From Prochlorococcus sp. AG-409-P19 (GTDB taxonomy: Bacteria > Cyanobacteriota > Cyanobacteriia > PCC-6307 > Cyanobiaceae): 64,000 nt of DNA. Every line of letters begins with the position of its first letter. Position 1 is the first letter of the stretch. Position numbers and translations under genes: made by a program. The stretch is from the NCBI GenBank assembly GCA_003215315.1, contig QCKO01000003.1, positions 1 through 64,000 of the forward strand, written 5' to 3'. Of the stretch, positions 9,275 to 16,284 are shown piece by piece. Below the pieces are notes generated by a model, which saw only the letters and a list, made by a program, of their open reading frames with translations, had not been told where the DNA came from and searched no databases.

Positions 9275-11071
9275 TTAAAATTTAGTCAAGCCACTTTCTT
9301 GCAAATCTGCAAGTTGAGAATAAAGACCACCTTGATCCCTTAGTTGATTATGAGTACCTTCCTCTATAAGTTTTCCTTTCCTCATAACTAAAATACGATC
9401 TGCAGACTCTACTGTCGCAAGTCTATGTGCAATTACCAAAGCTGTTCTTTTCTGCAACAATCTATCTAAATCTCTTTGTAAGGTAGCTTCTGTAGAGGGG
9501 TCCATAAAAGCGGTCGCTTCATCCATAATCAAAACCTTAGGATTCCTAATTGCAACTCTAGCGACTGATAGTAGTTGCCTTTCTCCAGAGGATAAATTAC
9601 CTCCTCTCTCTCTAATATATGTATCTAATCCTTCTGGTAATTTATCAAGTAAGCTTGCTAGACCCAATTCATTACAAACCTCTAATAGTCGCTTATCATT
9701 AATATCTGAGTCCAACCTTAAATTATCTGCAACATTTCCGCTAAATAAAAATGTATCTTGTAAAACTACTCCTAACTGCTTTCTTAATGAGTGAATAGGT
9801 ATATCTTTAATATCAACTCCATCAATTAGGATAGAACCCTTTTGTGGCTCATATAGGCGACAAAGAAGTCTTATTAAAGTTGTTTTCCCTGAACCAGTAG
9901 GGCCAACTAATGCAACATGTTCCCCTGGCTTAATTTTAAAGTTTAAATTATCAATTATTAATTCATCATTGCGATAAGAAAAGCTTACATCATCAAAAGT
10001 TAACTCACCGGTAATACTTTTTTCTGTGGAGTTTGAAATATTTTCATTAGAAGGTAAGGTTAATTTATCTTGAATTTCAATTTCTTTTTCCAATAATTCA
10101 CTTATTCTTTCAACAGCGGTTAGGCCACCCTGGATTTGTGTGAATCTTTCAGCTAATTGTCTTAAAGGTTCAAAAAGTCTCTGCGAATATAAAATAAAGG
10201 TAGTCAAAGTTCCTAACCCCATAGCACCCGACGTTACCATCCAACCACCTAAAGCAATTACAAGTGCCACCGCAGCCAAGGAGACCCATTCAATAAAAGC
10301 TGAGATACTGCTGTCATAAAAAATAGTTCCATTTACAGCGTTTTTATATTTAACTCCTGTCTTATTAAAATTATTACCATTAATAGTCTGTCTTCTAAAC
10401 ATTTGAACAACCTCCAAACCCTGCAAATTCTCTTGAAAATCAGCATTTAACTGTGACAATTCCTCCCTGACCCGATAATTAGCTTTTCTATATCTCTTTT
10501 GCAACCAAAGAATTAAGAAAGTGACAGGAACTTGAGTTACTAAAAGTAAAAATCCTAAGCGCCACTCAATCAAAAGCATCGTAATAACTATTACCACTAA
10601 AGTAATAAAGTCAGCTATTATCCCTACAGCACCACTACCAAAAACTTCTGACAATGCATCTACATCACTAGTTAACCTTGTAAGCAACTTACCTACAGGC
10701 ATTTTGTCATGAAAACGCAAAGATAATGACATTGAATGTGAAAACAAATCATTACGAATACGAGCTGTAAGTCTTTGCCCTACAGCCTGAATATTGTAAG
10801 TTTGAAATCCCTGAAGTCCTAATCTACAAAGAACAGATATAAATAAAATGCTAACTATAAATCTTATTGGTGATTGCCCAGAAAAATTATCAATCCAAAA
10901 GAATGTTTCTTCTCCTTTTAAAGTAGCTATTGCTTGCCCAACCAAAAGTGGTTGAATAGCGCCTGCTACTGCAACTGGAATCAGTATAAGAACAATTAAT
11001 AACAACCTTCCTTTTTCTTTTCGCAAATAACGGCCTAGTTTCTTTATTCTTTGTATATCTTTTAAAGCCAT
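9275..11071 (-). CDS. ABC exporter, fused permease and ATPase (MsbA/MdlB-like)
   Basis: A 598-residue half-transporter that would work as a dimer. Residues 1-320 form a type I exporter membrane domain with six predicted helices. The ATPase domain has Walker A GPTGSGKTT (about residue 389), the signature LSSGERQLLSVAR, Walker B VLIMDEATAFMD and the switch His in VIAHRLAT. Q-loop VVLQDTFLFSG is present. Relatives export lipids, peptides or drugs. The cargo is unknown. It lies 8 bp downstream of hisG, which need not be functionally related. Confidence 0.9.
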   Translation of the reverse strand: MALKDIQRIKKLGRYLRKEKGRLLLIVLILIPVAVAGAIQPLLVGQAIATLKGEETFFWIDNFSGQSPIRFIVSILFISVLCRLGLQGFQTYNIQAVGQRLTARIRNDLFSHSMSLSLRFHDKMPVGKLLTRLTSDVDALSEVFGSGAVGIIADFITLVVIVITMLLIEWRLGFLLLVTQVPVTFLILWLQKRYRKANYRVREELSQLNADFQENLQGLEVVQMFRRQTINGNNFNKTGVKYKNAVNGTIFYDSSISAFIEWVSLAAVALVIALGGWMVTSGAMGLGTLTTFILYSQRLFEPLRQLAERFTQIQGGLTAVERISELLEKEIEIQDKLTLPSNENISNSTEKSITGELTFDDVSFSYRNDELIIDNLNFKIKPGEHVALVGPTGSGKTTLIRLLCRLYEPQKGSILIDGVDIKDIPIHSLRKQLGVVLQDTFLFSGNVADNLRLDSDINDKRLLEVCNELGLASLLDKLPEGLDTYIRERGGNLSSGERQLLSVARVAIRNPKVLIMDEATAFMDPSTEATLQRDLDRLLQKRTALVIAHRLATVESADRILVMRKGKLIEEGTHNQLRDQGGLYSQLADLQESGLTKF

Positions 11072-11079
11072 TAGTAAGA

Positions 11080-11721
11080 TTAATTTGTCAAAGTTTGAGT
11101 TTGAATAGCTTCAATGATTTTTTGAAGGTCTCCGTTATCCAATCTTAAGGAAAGAGGGTGTCCCACAAGACGAGCGCTGGAATGAAAAAGCTCATCGATC
11201 TCAACTAATCCATTATCTCTCAAAGTACGGCCCGTCGCGACCAAATCCACAATTGCTTCAGCCATTCCCGTAATCGGACCTAATTCCACAGAACCGTTCA
11301 AATGAACCAATTCAACAGGCAGATCAATTTCCTCAAAAAAAGCCCTTGCACAGTTCGTAAACTTACTAGCCACCCGACAGTTAGCTGGCAAGGAAGAAGC
11401 ACTTTCATAACCACTAGTTGCTTTTACTGCCACAGACATATGACAAGTACCAAAGCCAAGATCAACAAGGTTAGCAACAGGCAATTGGTGCTCCTTAAGA
11501 ACGTCATATCCAACCACACCTAATTGAGCTTGCCCATAAGATACGTAAACAGGCACATCTCCATTACGAACAAGTAAAGCTTTTGCCTTACCGCAAGCAG
11601 ATGGCACCATCAACTGCCTATTAGAGGGAGCAAGAACCTCAGAGAAGTCCAATCCAACTCTTAAAAACATTGATACAGAGTCTTTTAACAAGGCTCCCTT
11701 AGCTAAAGCAACAGTAAACAT
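11080..11721 (-). CDS. hisG: ATP phosphoribosyltransferase, short form
   Basis: Catalyses the first step of histidine synthesis, joining ATP and PRPP. The N-terminus [16 protein letters not shown] fits HisG, so I use the ATG at 11721 rather than an upstream in-frame codon at 11772. [14 protein letters not shown] and the PRPP-binding stretch [18 protein letters not shown] are diagnostic. At 213 residues it lacks the C-terminal regulatory domain. Short-form HisG enzymes normally need the HisZ subunit, which is not in this window. Confidence 0.93.
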   Translation of the reverse strand: MFTVALAKGALLKDSVSMFLRVGLDFSEVLAPSNRQLMVPSACGKAKALLVRNGDVPVYVSYGQAQLGVVGYDVLKEHQLPVANLVDLGFGTCHMSVAVKATSGYESASSLPANCRVASKFTNCARAFFEEIDLPVELVHLNGSVELGPITGMAEAIVDLVATGRTLRDNGLVEIDELFHSSARLVGHPLSLRLDNGDLQKIIEAIQTQTLTN

Positions 11722-11773
11722 GATTTCAAGCTTCCAATTAAACTTTACAGATCCAAACAAACAAATAAGCAAA

Positions 11774-12529
11774 TTGACTAAAAATAGTGAATTTTCTGTT
11801 CATCCAATAAATGTGTTAAGAGACAATATCGTTTGGGTCTGGGTAGCAGGAGCTGAAGCTGTTGTTATTGACCCTTCAATTAGTAAACCGGTTATTAACT
11901 GGCTTAAGAAAAACAATCTTCTGGTTAGAGCAGTATTGCAAACTCATCACCACGAAGATCACATTGGGGGGACAAAAGAGATAATAAAAGAATGGCCAGA
12001 TGCGGATGTTATAGCTTCAAAAAATGACATTCATAGAATCCCCTTCCAAACCTTATCAGTCAAAGACAATGATCTCATCAATCTTTTGGGGTACCAAATA
12101 AAAATAATTGCTGTACCTGGGCATACGCTTCATCATATTGCTTTCTATATTACTGATTTTTATGAAAATAAAAAGCCTATTCTATTTCCAGGTGATACCT
12201 TGTTTGCTGCGGGTTGTGGCAAACTATTCGAAGGGCTACCAATCGATATGTATATGAGCCTTAAAAAGCTAAATACTTTACCCAAAGAAACAAAGATTTA
12301 TAGTGCACATGAATATACAGAGGACAATTTAAGATGGGCTTTAAGTCTTAAGCCCAAGGACAAATATCTTGTCTCAAAGTTAAAAGAAGTAAAAATCAAA
12401 AGAGAACATCATTTGAACAGTTTGCCTTCAACAATAGAAGAAGAAAGAAAAACGAATCTATTCGTTCAGGCAAAGAATATTAAAGAGTTCTCAAATTTGC
12501 GTAAGCTTAAAGATAATTGGAAAGGATAG
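11774..12529 (+). CDS. gloB: Hydroxyacylglutathione hydrolase (glyoxalase II)
   Basis: A metallo-beta-lactamase-fold hydrolase that releases lactate and glutathione from lactoylglutathione. The binuclear metal motif is [10 protein letters not shown]. Further ligands lie in [28 protein letters not shown] and [10 protein letters not shown] choose the TTG at 11774, giving [15 protein letters not shown] and 251 residues, as in typical family members. The frame stays open to an ATG at 11720, but that ATG would overlap the divergent hisG start codon and leave no promoter space. It matches the glutathione genes found elsewhere in the window. Confidence 0.88.
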   Translation: MTKNSEFSVHPINVLRDNIVWVWVAGAEAVVIDPSISKPVINWLKKNNLLVRAVLQTHHHEDHIGGTKEIIKEWPDADVIASKNDIHRIPFQTLSVKDNDLINLLGYQIKIIAVPGHTLHHIAFYITDFYENKKPILFPGDTLFAAGCGKLFEGLPIDMYMSLKKLNTLPKETKIYSAHEYTEDNLRWALSLKPKDKYLVSKLKEVKIKREHHLNSLPSTIEEERKTNLFVQAKNIKEFSNLRKLKDNWKG

Positions 12530-12559
12530 TTTGTTTTTCAGAATAACCTTGATCTATTA

Positions 12560-12576
12560 TGTAACCTAGAGTTACA
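12560..12576. promoter_or_regulatory. Inverted repeat just upstream of ridA
   Basis: TGTAAC (12560-12565) and GTTACA (12571-12576) form a perfect 6-bp inverted repeat with a 5-bp spacer, ending 10 bp before the ridA ATG. The position suggests an operator or a leader hairpin. It looks like an NtcA site but has GTA-N9-TAC instead of GTA-N8-TAC, so I do not call it one. Confidence 0.35.
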
Positions 12577-12586
12577 AGAAAACAAC

Positions 12587-12976
12587 ATGATTGCAATCAA
12601 AACTAATAATGCACCAGACCCTGTTGGTCCTTATAATCAAGCGATTCTTGTCCAGGGATGGCTATATTGCTCTGGACAAATAGCCTTAGATCCTAGAACG
12701 GGAGAAATGATAGGGAGAGGAGATATCGTAGAAGAAACGCAACAAGTTCTTAAAAACTTGCTGGCTATAATAAAAGCTGCAGGGGGAGACAATTCAAATG
12801 TAGTAAGAACGACTATATTTCTAAAAAACTTAAAGGATTTTGAAAAAGTAAACGAAATCTACTCAAAAGTATTTAACAGCTCCAATAGTCCTGCAAGGGC
12901 ATGCGTAGAAGTTTCGAATTTACCTAAAGGCGGAAACGTTGAAATAGATTGCGTTGCGTGGCTTGGTAACGAATAA
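12587..12976 (+). CDS. ridA: RidA-family reactive intermediate deaminase
   Basis: A 129-residue member of the YjgF/YER057c/UK114 family, which as trimers hydrolyse reactive enamines and imines such as 2-aminoacrylate. Features include the N-terminal APDPVGPYNQAI, GWLYCSGQIALDP, the conserved RTTIFLKNLKDF, and SPARACVEVSNLPKGGNVEID with the catalytic Arg (PARACVEV). Length and motifs match. It stands alone between gloB and a small hypothetical gene, both on the same strand. Confidence 0.93.
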   Translation: MIAIKTNNAPDPVGPYNQAILVQGWLYCSGQIALDPRTGEMIGRGDIVEETQQVLKNLLAIIKAAGGDNSNVVRTTIFLKNLKDFEKVNEIYSKVFNSSNSPARACVEVSNLPKGGNVEIDCVAWLGNE

Positions 12977-13064
12977 AAAAAACAACCTTCGTAAAGCAAA
13001 CTAGCTTGCCACTTTGCAAATCGGCCCCATGATTGTCTAAATTAAACATGACCTGCGACAAACA

Positions 13065-13295
13065 ATGGCCGCAGCCAAGCTAACTATTGGCGAACTCGAG
13101 GCTGGTTACCCCCTTTACTGCAAGGCTTTAAGGCGTCTTTTGCAACAAGGTCGTTCAGCTAAAGAGATTCAGAGAACAGTCTGCTGGGGTCACCTAGAGA
13201 CCTTAAATCGCTGTCTCCCTGGAAGATACAAAGCCCCATCGTACTTAATGGCATTAATCAAAAGAGATCTGGAGCAGCCTAAAAATGATAATTAA
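13065..13295 (+). CDS. Small conserved protein, DUF3136-like
   Basis: A 76-residue soluble, Leu/Arg-rich protein with no signal peptide or membrane segment. It resembles the DUF3136 family that I associate with marine picocyanobacteria, but I cannot confirm this without a search. The function is unknown. It ends 10 bp from the convergent acRAF-like gene at the tail of the carboxysome locus. It is on the opposite strand, so it is a neighbour rather than a proven member of that system. Confidence 0.6.
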   Translation: MAAAKLTIGELEAGYPLYCKALRRLLQQGRSAKEIQRTVCWGHLETLNRCLPGRYKAPSYLMALIKRDLEQPKNDN

Positions 13296-13305
13296 AAGAA
13301 TTTAA

Positions 13306-13554
13306 TTATTCACTCAACAAATCTATTTCACATGCAAACTTCTGATCTGCATCTGTTAGCTCTCTAGAGTCATCATCCAAAGGCCTTACTGTAATGTTTA
13401 CGTAAGTCTTGCCAAAGCTGATATCTGGGTATCTATCTTTCTTTTCACTGTAATCACCAAGCCGATCTAAAAAATCTCGAGTTTTTTCATAGCAATCAAA
13501 TTCAAATCTCCTCTCTAGGCACAATGGTCTTTCTTTTTGCTTCCACTTATCCAT
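13306..13554 (-). CDS. acRAF: PCD-like alpha-carboxysome Rubisco assembly factor
   Basis: An 82-residue protein with the pterin-4a-carbinolamine dehydratase-like fold pattern (RFEFDCYEKTRDFLDRLGDYSEKKDRYPDISFG is its first half by position 13450-13530). FGKTYVNITVRPLDD corresponds to the later strand. Alpha-carboxysome loci carry such a PCD-like gene, whose product acts as a Rubisco chaperone/assembly factor rather than a dehydratase. The HH pair of true dehydratases is not evident. It follows csoS1E by 74 bp on the same strand, at the end of the cluster. The assignment rests on size, pattern and location. Confidence 0.75.
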   Translation of the reverse strand: MDKWKQKERPLCLERRFEFDCYEKTRDFLDRLGDYSEKKDRYPDISFGKTYVNITVRPLDDDSRELTDADQKFACEIDLLSE

Positions 13555-13628
13555 AATTTTTTTTCGAACTTATTAAAAGTTACACCTACAGGTATTCGAT
13601 TATTTATAAATATATTTTTATCTAATAT

Positions 13629-14162
13629 TTAACTCCTTCTTTTAGCACCACTGCCAACCAAAACTGGCTCAACCTCTACATGAGGACGAGCAATTATATG
13701 TGCGGCGACCAAACCATCTCCAACTCGCTCACAAGCATCTGCTCCAGCTCTAACGGAAGCATTAACGGCACCTGTCTCGCCACGAACCATTACAGTCACA
13801 TAACCTCCGCCAACATATTCTCTAACGACCAAAGAAACTTCAGCTGATTTAGTCATAGCATCAGCTGCTTCAATAGCAGGTACCATTCCTCTAGTTTCTA
13901 TCATGCCTAATGCAATACCACTTGAAGGCGAAGAAGGAACTCCTCTGGATTTGTCGTTTCTTTTGTCAATATTATTTCCGCTAAATTGATTTGATGATGA
14001 TTTATCCGTTCTTATCGTGCTTGTTTTTTTACCAGAGTCATTATTTTTAGTTGATTGAATTACTTTAGAAGTCGTTTTTACTGATACATCTACTATTTGA
14101 GCAGAAGGATCTAATTTAGAGTTTCCTGATTTTTTAGTTTGACGATTAGAAGGTGTAGCCAT
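13629..14162 (-). CDS. csoS1E: Extended carboxysome shell protein CsoS1E
   Basis: A 177-residue hexamer-forming shell protein. The C-terminal 95 residues form a single BMC domain close to the main shell protein at 20694 (GIALGMIETRG, VGGGYVTVMVRGETGAVNA, ADACERVGDGLVAAHIIARPH). Unlike that protein it has an N-terminal extension of about 81 residues, rich in Ser, Lys, Thr and Asn and without hydrophobic runs, hence probably disordered. This architecture is known as CsoS1E in some alpha-cyanobacteria, including low-light Prochlorococcus. It sits 58 bp after csoS4B in the operon. The extension may reach into the lumen or the cytosol; its role is not settled by sequence. Confidence 0.88.
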   Translation of the reverse strand: MATPSNRQTKKSGNSKLDPSAQIVDVSVKTTSKVIQSTKNNDSGKKTSTIRTDKSSSNQFSGNNIDKRNDKSRGVPSSPSSGIALGMIETRGMVPAIEAADAMTKSAEVSLVVREYVGGGYVTVMVRGETGAVNASVRAGADACERVGDGLVAAHIIARPHVEVEPVLVGSGAKRRS

Positions 14163-14220
14163 TTTTCTTAAAAGGATTTGTGAGTCAAATAAATTTCAAT
14201 TAAGGTTAATCTGCGATTAA

Positions 14221-14472
14221 CTAACCATCAGGCGACCAATGATCAATAATGCCTCCTATTGTTAGATCTGTCTGAGTATTAGGATCTTGACATGCAAACC
14301 TCGCAGCTGATCCACTAGCAGTAAAGACCCAATTACCTTCTCTAGCACCAACAGGATCAACTGCGACAAGTTGTTTCCCTTTATTATTGCAAAGTATACG
14401 GAGATTCATATGACCCAATCCTTCAACTCTTTGAGTGCAAACTAGACGCCCCATAACTTTCATTATTTCCAT
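14221..14472 (-). CDS. csoS4B: Carboxysome pentameric vertex protein CsoS4B
   Basis: An 83-residue pentamer-forming vertex protein of the BMV (CcmL/EutN) family that caps shell vertices. Visible features are MGRLVCTQRVEGL, LVAVDPVGAREGNWVFTASGSAAR and TIGGIIDHW. I use the ATG at 14472, whose A is also the last base of the csoS4A stop (TAATG) and which is preceded by AGGAGG. The longer frame to 14517 would overlap csoS4A by 46 bp and has no family support. The one-base overlap implies coupled translation of the two vertex proteins. Confidence 0.93.
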   Translation of the reverse strand: MEIMKVMGRLVCTQRVEGLGHMNLRILCNNKGKQLVAVDPVGAREGNWVFTASGSAARFACQDPNTQTDLTIGGIIDHWSPDG

Positions 14473-14747
14473 TAGGAACCTCCTATTTGATTTGACTTGG
14501 CAGAATCTGGTTCCCAATGGTCAATGATTCCTACAATTGTCAAATCGCTTGGATAAGACTTACTGCCGGCAGCTTCACGAGCAGCTGAACTTCCAACACA
14601 AATAACCCAATCATTTGGCTTACAGCCAACAGCATCTACAGCAACTTTTTTTGAACTCCCGTCCAAAACAACCTGAAGATGTTTATGTTCAAAGCCTGGG
14701 ATCCTGTTAGTAGAAACAAGGGGCTTAATTACTTTACAAATAAGCAT
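14472..14747 (-). CDS. csoS4A: Carboxysome pentameric vertex protein CsoS4A
   Basis: A 91-residue BMV-family vertex protein. It has MLICKVIKPLVSTNRIPGF, VAVDAVGCKPNDWVICVGSSAAR and LTIVGIIDHW, the same core as CsoS4B with a slightly longer polar tail. The start ATG immediately follows the stop of csoSCA with no gap. Together with CsoS4B it closes the twelve five-fold corners of the icosahedral shell and limits CO2 leakage, as shown for the family. Confidence 0.94.
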   Translation of the reverse strand: MLICKVIKPLVSTNRIPGFEHKHLQVVLDGSSKKVAVDAVGCKPNDWVICVGSSAAREAAGSKSYPSDLTIVGIIDHWEPDSAKSNQIGGS

Positions 14748-16277
14748 TTAATGAGACTCCTTTAGCGCAGGATCGAGAGATGACCCTACAACTTCGGCAG
14801 GGGACTTTTTATCTCGATCACGAATAGTAAGAAAAGTATGAAGAGAACCTTGATCATATAATTCGCTATAACGAGCTTTAATAGCCTCATCAACTCTCTT
14901 GCAATCAGCAAGTGCTCTTTCTCTAGCGTGCGGTACACTCCCTGAATAATCAAAACGAACTACAATTGGTATAGGTAAATTTTTAGAAATATTCAAACCT
15001 GTAAAAATCTTCACACCCACATCAAGATCTGGTGCTCCTTGTTCAACAGTATCCAAATGTGCAAAATAAGTTAGATTTCTAAGGTGAACTTCCTTAAACC
15101 CAATCCCTACGCCTATAAATCTTTCGGCATGTCCAGCATCTTTATACTGACCAGAATGAAACTTCTTTACATAATCAATTTGAGAAAGATTATTTGTAAT
15201 GAGTTTTGAAATAAAAGAAACCATATTTGAATCCATTTTTCCAGGGGAAACTGATGAGATAGTATCTTCAATCTTTCGAAGTGCTTCTTGATCTGTTAAA
15301 TATTGAGTCTCTTTATAAATTGATCTTGCACATATCCAAGATTTCAAATCAACATTGTTATCTATAGAAGGAGGGTGAACTCTAATTGCATCAGTATCAG
15401 TATCAATTCCTATCAAAAGCAGGTCAACAGAAGCCCCACAACAAAAAGTATTCTCAACGGCCTCGCGAAAACCAAGCAATCTTTCAAGTCCTTTAGCTGC
15501 AGCCAATTCATCATTGCTACCATGAGCTGCACATCCTTGATGATTAGGATCCACTGAGCTGAAGTGGTAGATAACTGCTTTTAAGTATCTTGTAGGATCA
15601 GATGATGAATTAGGGAAAGATTCTCTATATCTAGTATGTTCTGTTTTAATCCAGCGACCTACGGTCTTTTCAATATCAAAAAGGGCCCCAGCATGAGACC
15701 TTCGACGTACTGAGCTAAAAGGAATTCTTAAAGCATATGAAATAGCATGGGCTAAACGACCATCAGCACATGGAGTTATATCTAAAAGATGAAACCCACA
15801 CTCAGCAAGAAAAGATTGAAAAGATTTAGCTGAGCTACTATCACTTGATCCATTCAAAGGGTCCGAATTAAAAAACTCATCACTAGATTCTTGATGAGAG
15901 TAAAACACACACCAAGCAAACAAAGCTTTCATATCGACATTGCCAACCCATGCTTTTTCAAGAATATGAAGAGGCAAATCAAAACCTAATTCTGATCGAC
16001 TTAATTTCTGAGCTCTTTCTACAAAATCCTCATAATGTTGAAGACTAGAAACCTTTTTAAGTAAAGGAACAATCTTTTCAAAACGACCCTTTACTTTATT
16101 TTCATATAAATAAAGATGATGATTTTCCGAATGATTGGTAAGGGGATGATCCGGTAACGAAGAACTTTTCTTAATTTTCTCCTCTATAGGAGAAGTGTCT
16201 ATGGGATCAAATCTCTTTCTAGGAGCTGTAGGTCCTAGAGAAGGTTGACGAGTCCTGGCCAAATTCCGATAGGCCAT
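14748..16277 (-). CDS. csoSCA: Carboxysomal carbonic anhydrase CsoSCA (CsoS3)
   Basis: A 509-residue beta-type (epsilon-subclass) carbonic anhydrase of the carboxysome that dehydrates bicarbonate to CO2 for Rubisco. Likely zinc ligands are C170 (DITPCADGR), H238 (VIYHFSS) and C249 (HQGCAAHG). Their spacing is almost identical to the Halothiobacillus enzyme (C173, H242, C253). The N-terminal 50 residues are basic and Pro-rich, fitting a Rubisco/CsoS2-binding tail. The C-terminal half is the degenerate catalytic-like repeat. It lies 7 bp downstream of csoS2 and abuts csoS4A, so it is in the operon. Confidence 0.95.
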   Translation of the reverse strand: MAYRNLARTRQPSLGPTAPRKRFDPIDTSPIEEKIKKSSSLPDHPLTNHSENHHLYLYENKVKGRFEKIVPLLKKVSSLQHYEDFVERAQKLSRSELGFDLPLHILEKAWVGNVDMKALFAWCVFYSHQESSDEFFNSDPLNGSSDSSSAKSFQSFLAECGFHLLDITPCADGRLAHAISYALRIPFSSVRRRSHAGALFDIEKTVGRWIKTEHTRYRESFPNSSSDPTRYLKAVIYHFSSVDPNHQGCAAHGSNDELAAAKGLERLLGFREAVENTFCCGASVDLLLIGIDTDTDAIRVHPPSIDNNVDLKSWICARSIYKETQYLTDQEALRKIEDTISSVSPGKMDSNMVSFISKLITNNLSQIDYVKKFHSGQYKDAGHAERFIGVGIGFKEVHLRNLTYFAHLDTVEQGAPDLDVGVKIFTGLNISKNLPIPIVVRFDYSGSVPHARERALADCKRVDEAIKARYSELYDQGSLHTFLTIRDRDKKSPAEVVGSSLDPALKESH

Positions 16278-16284
16278 GAATTAA

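Noticed and set aside
11719-11722. hisG and gloB starting on overlapping CATG
   Set aside because: The family alignment favours a TTG start for gloB at 11774, which leaves a normal divergent gap.
12560-12576. NtcA-binding site upstream of ridA
   Set aside because: The spacer between GTA and TAC is 9 bp, not 8, so it does not meet the consensus.
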